Position numbers and translations under genes: made by a program. The notes under the pieces are model-generated. The model ran no database searches. It had not been told where the DNA came from and saw only the letters and a list, made by a program, of their open reading frames with translations. From positions 29,177-93,176 of the forward strand of contig NZ_MDHA01000040.1 in NCBI RefSeq assembly GCF_001705665.1: a stretch of DNA of 64,000 nt, in the 5' to 3' direction. Within the stretch, counting starts at the first letter, position 1. Each line of letters begins with the position of its first letter. The stretch comes from Thioclava sp. SK-1 (lineage in GTDB: Bacteria > Pseudomonadota > Alphaproteobacteria > Rhodobacterales > Rhodobacteraceae). This document shows positions 63,831 through 64,000 of the stretch, piece by piece.

Positions 63831-64000
63831 TGTCACTGAGAACTGACCCGGTAGCCCCATAAATTGTCACTGAGAATTGACCCATGTGAACACACTTCCC
63901 CGACGGTTTTGGTTGGGGGGATTTGGAGTGATCGACATGGGATTTTTGAGTGTCATTCGACGCTGGGCATTGCGTGACAAAATGCCGATACGCGAGATTG
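63831..64000 (+). mobile_element. Left end of an IS21-family element (cut by window edge)
   Basis: Two 19-bp direct repeats beginning TGTCACTGAGAA at 63831-63849 and 63865-63883 (one mismatch) form the multiple terminal repeats typical of IS21 ends, followed by istA. Confidence 0.75.
63937..64000 (+). CDS. istA: IS21-family transposase IstA, N-terminal fragment
   Basis: MGFLSVIRRWALRDKMPIRE is the start of an IS21 IstA HTH. GGAG lies 8 bp upstream; an in-frame GTG at 63928 is an alternative start. It continues beyond the window. Confidence 0.75.
   Translation, partial: MGFLSVIRRWALRDKMPIREI

Noticed and set aside
63496..63885. 129-aa minus-strand frame
   Set aside because: Runs through the IS21 terminal repeats and IS debris; no recognisable domain or ribosome site.

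Overview
The window looks like a chromosome or megaplasmid segment of an alphaproteobacterium of the Rhodobacteraceae (Rhodobacter/Roseobacter relatives). The reasons are the GC-rich codon usage, the density of TTT, TRAP and ABC uptake systems, the SmoS-type sorbitol dehydrogenase, and TarD/TtuC/TtuD tartrate genes of alphaproteobacterial type. The genus cannot be fixed from the sequence alone. Nearly everything is peripheral carbon catabolism or iron uptake. No rRNA, tRNA or CRISPR was seen.

Layout. (1) 1-2.4 kb: sorbitol dehydrogenase (probably the end of a polyol operon) and a membrane metallophosphoesterase. (2) 2.4-12.0 kb: a tartrate locus with glycerate kinase/hydroxypyruvate reductase, two tandem TtuC dehydrogenases, a TctA-TctB fusion permease and its TctC binding protein, two LysR regulators and D-tartrate dehydratase TarD. 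(3) 12.4-17.3 kb: a zinc alcohol dehydrogenase, a flavin monooxygenase with an NTF2-like N-terminus, and an AcoR-type regulator that has lost GAFTGA and the Walker B acids. (4) 17.6-25.2 kb: a TonB receptor operon with an EF-hand protein, DUF2271, PepSY membrane protein, ApbE, a membrane-anchored flavodoxin/reductase and a YncE-like propeller, probably for iron. (5) 25.3-29.2 kb: a three-subunit GMC flavin/cytochrome c dehydrogenase. (6) 29.6-33.5 kb: a broken LacI regulator and a TRAP transporter.

(7) 33.6-45.3 kb: what appears to be a full D-apiose catabolic pathway. An RbsABC-type importer leads to apiose dehydrogenase (ApsD), apionate lactonase (ApnL), apionate oxidoisomerase (ApnO), oxo-isoapionate kinase (OiaK) and a RuBisCO-like protein (OiaX or OiaC type), with a FadR-type GntR regulator. 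(8) 45.4-61.3 kb: a second FadR-type regulator, an enolase-superfamily acid-sugar enzyme, a Dpp/Opp-type ABC importer, an AraC regulator, a MalFGK-type importer, and cytoplasmic GH28 exo-polygalacturonase and GH105 hydrolase. Similar operator-like 16-mers lie 33-90 bp upstream of six start sites across regions 7 and 8. This suggests one co-regulated programme for apiose-bearing pectin such as rhamnogalacturonan II or apiogalacturonan. (9) 61.4-64.0 kb: nested and decayed IS3-family elements, one nearly intact IS3-family copy with a frameshifted orfB, and the start of an IS21-family element running off the edge.

Working picture: oligogalacturonides enter through the sugar ABC systems and are cut inside the cell by GH28 and GH105. 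Released apiose is oxidised, rearranged, phosphorylated and split by the RuBisCO-like enzyme. Tartrate and glycerate handling in the first 12 kb feeds the same C3 pool.
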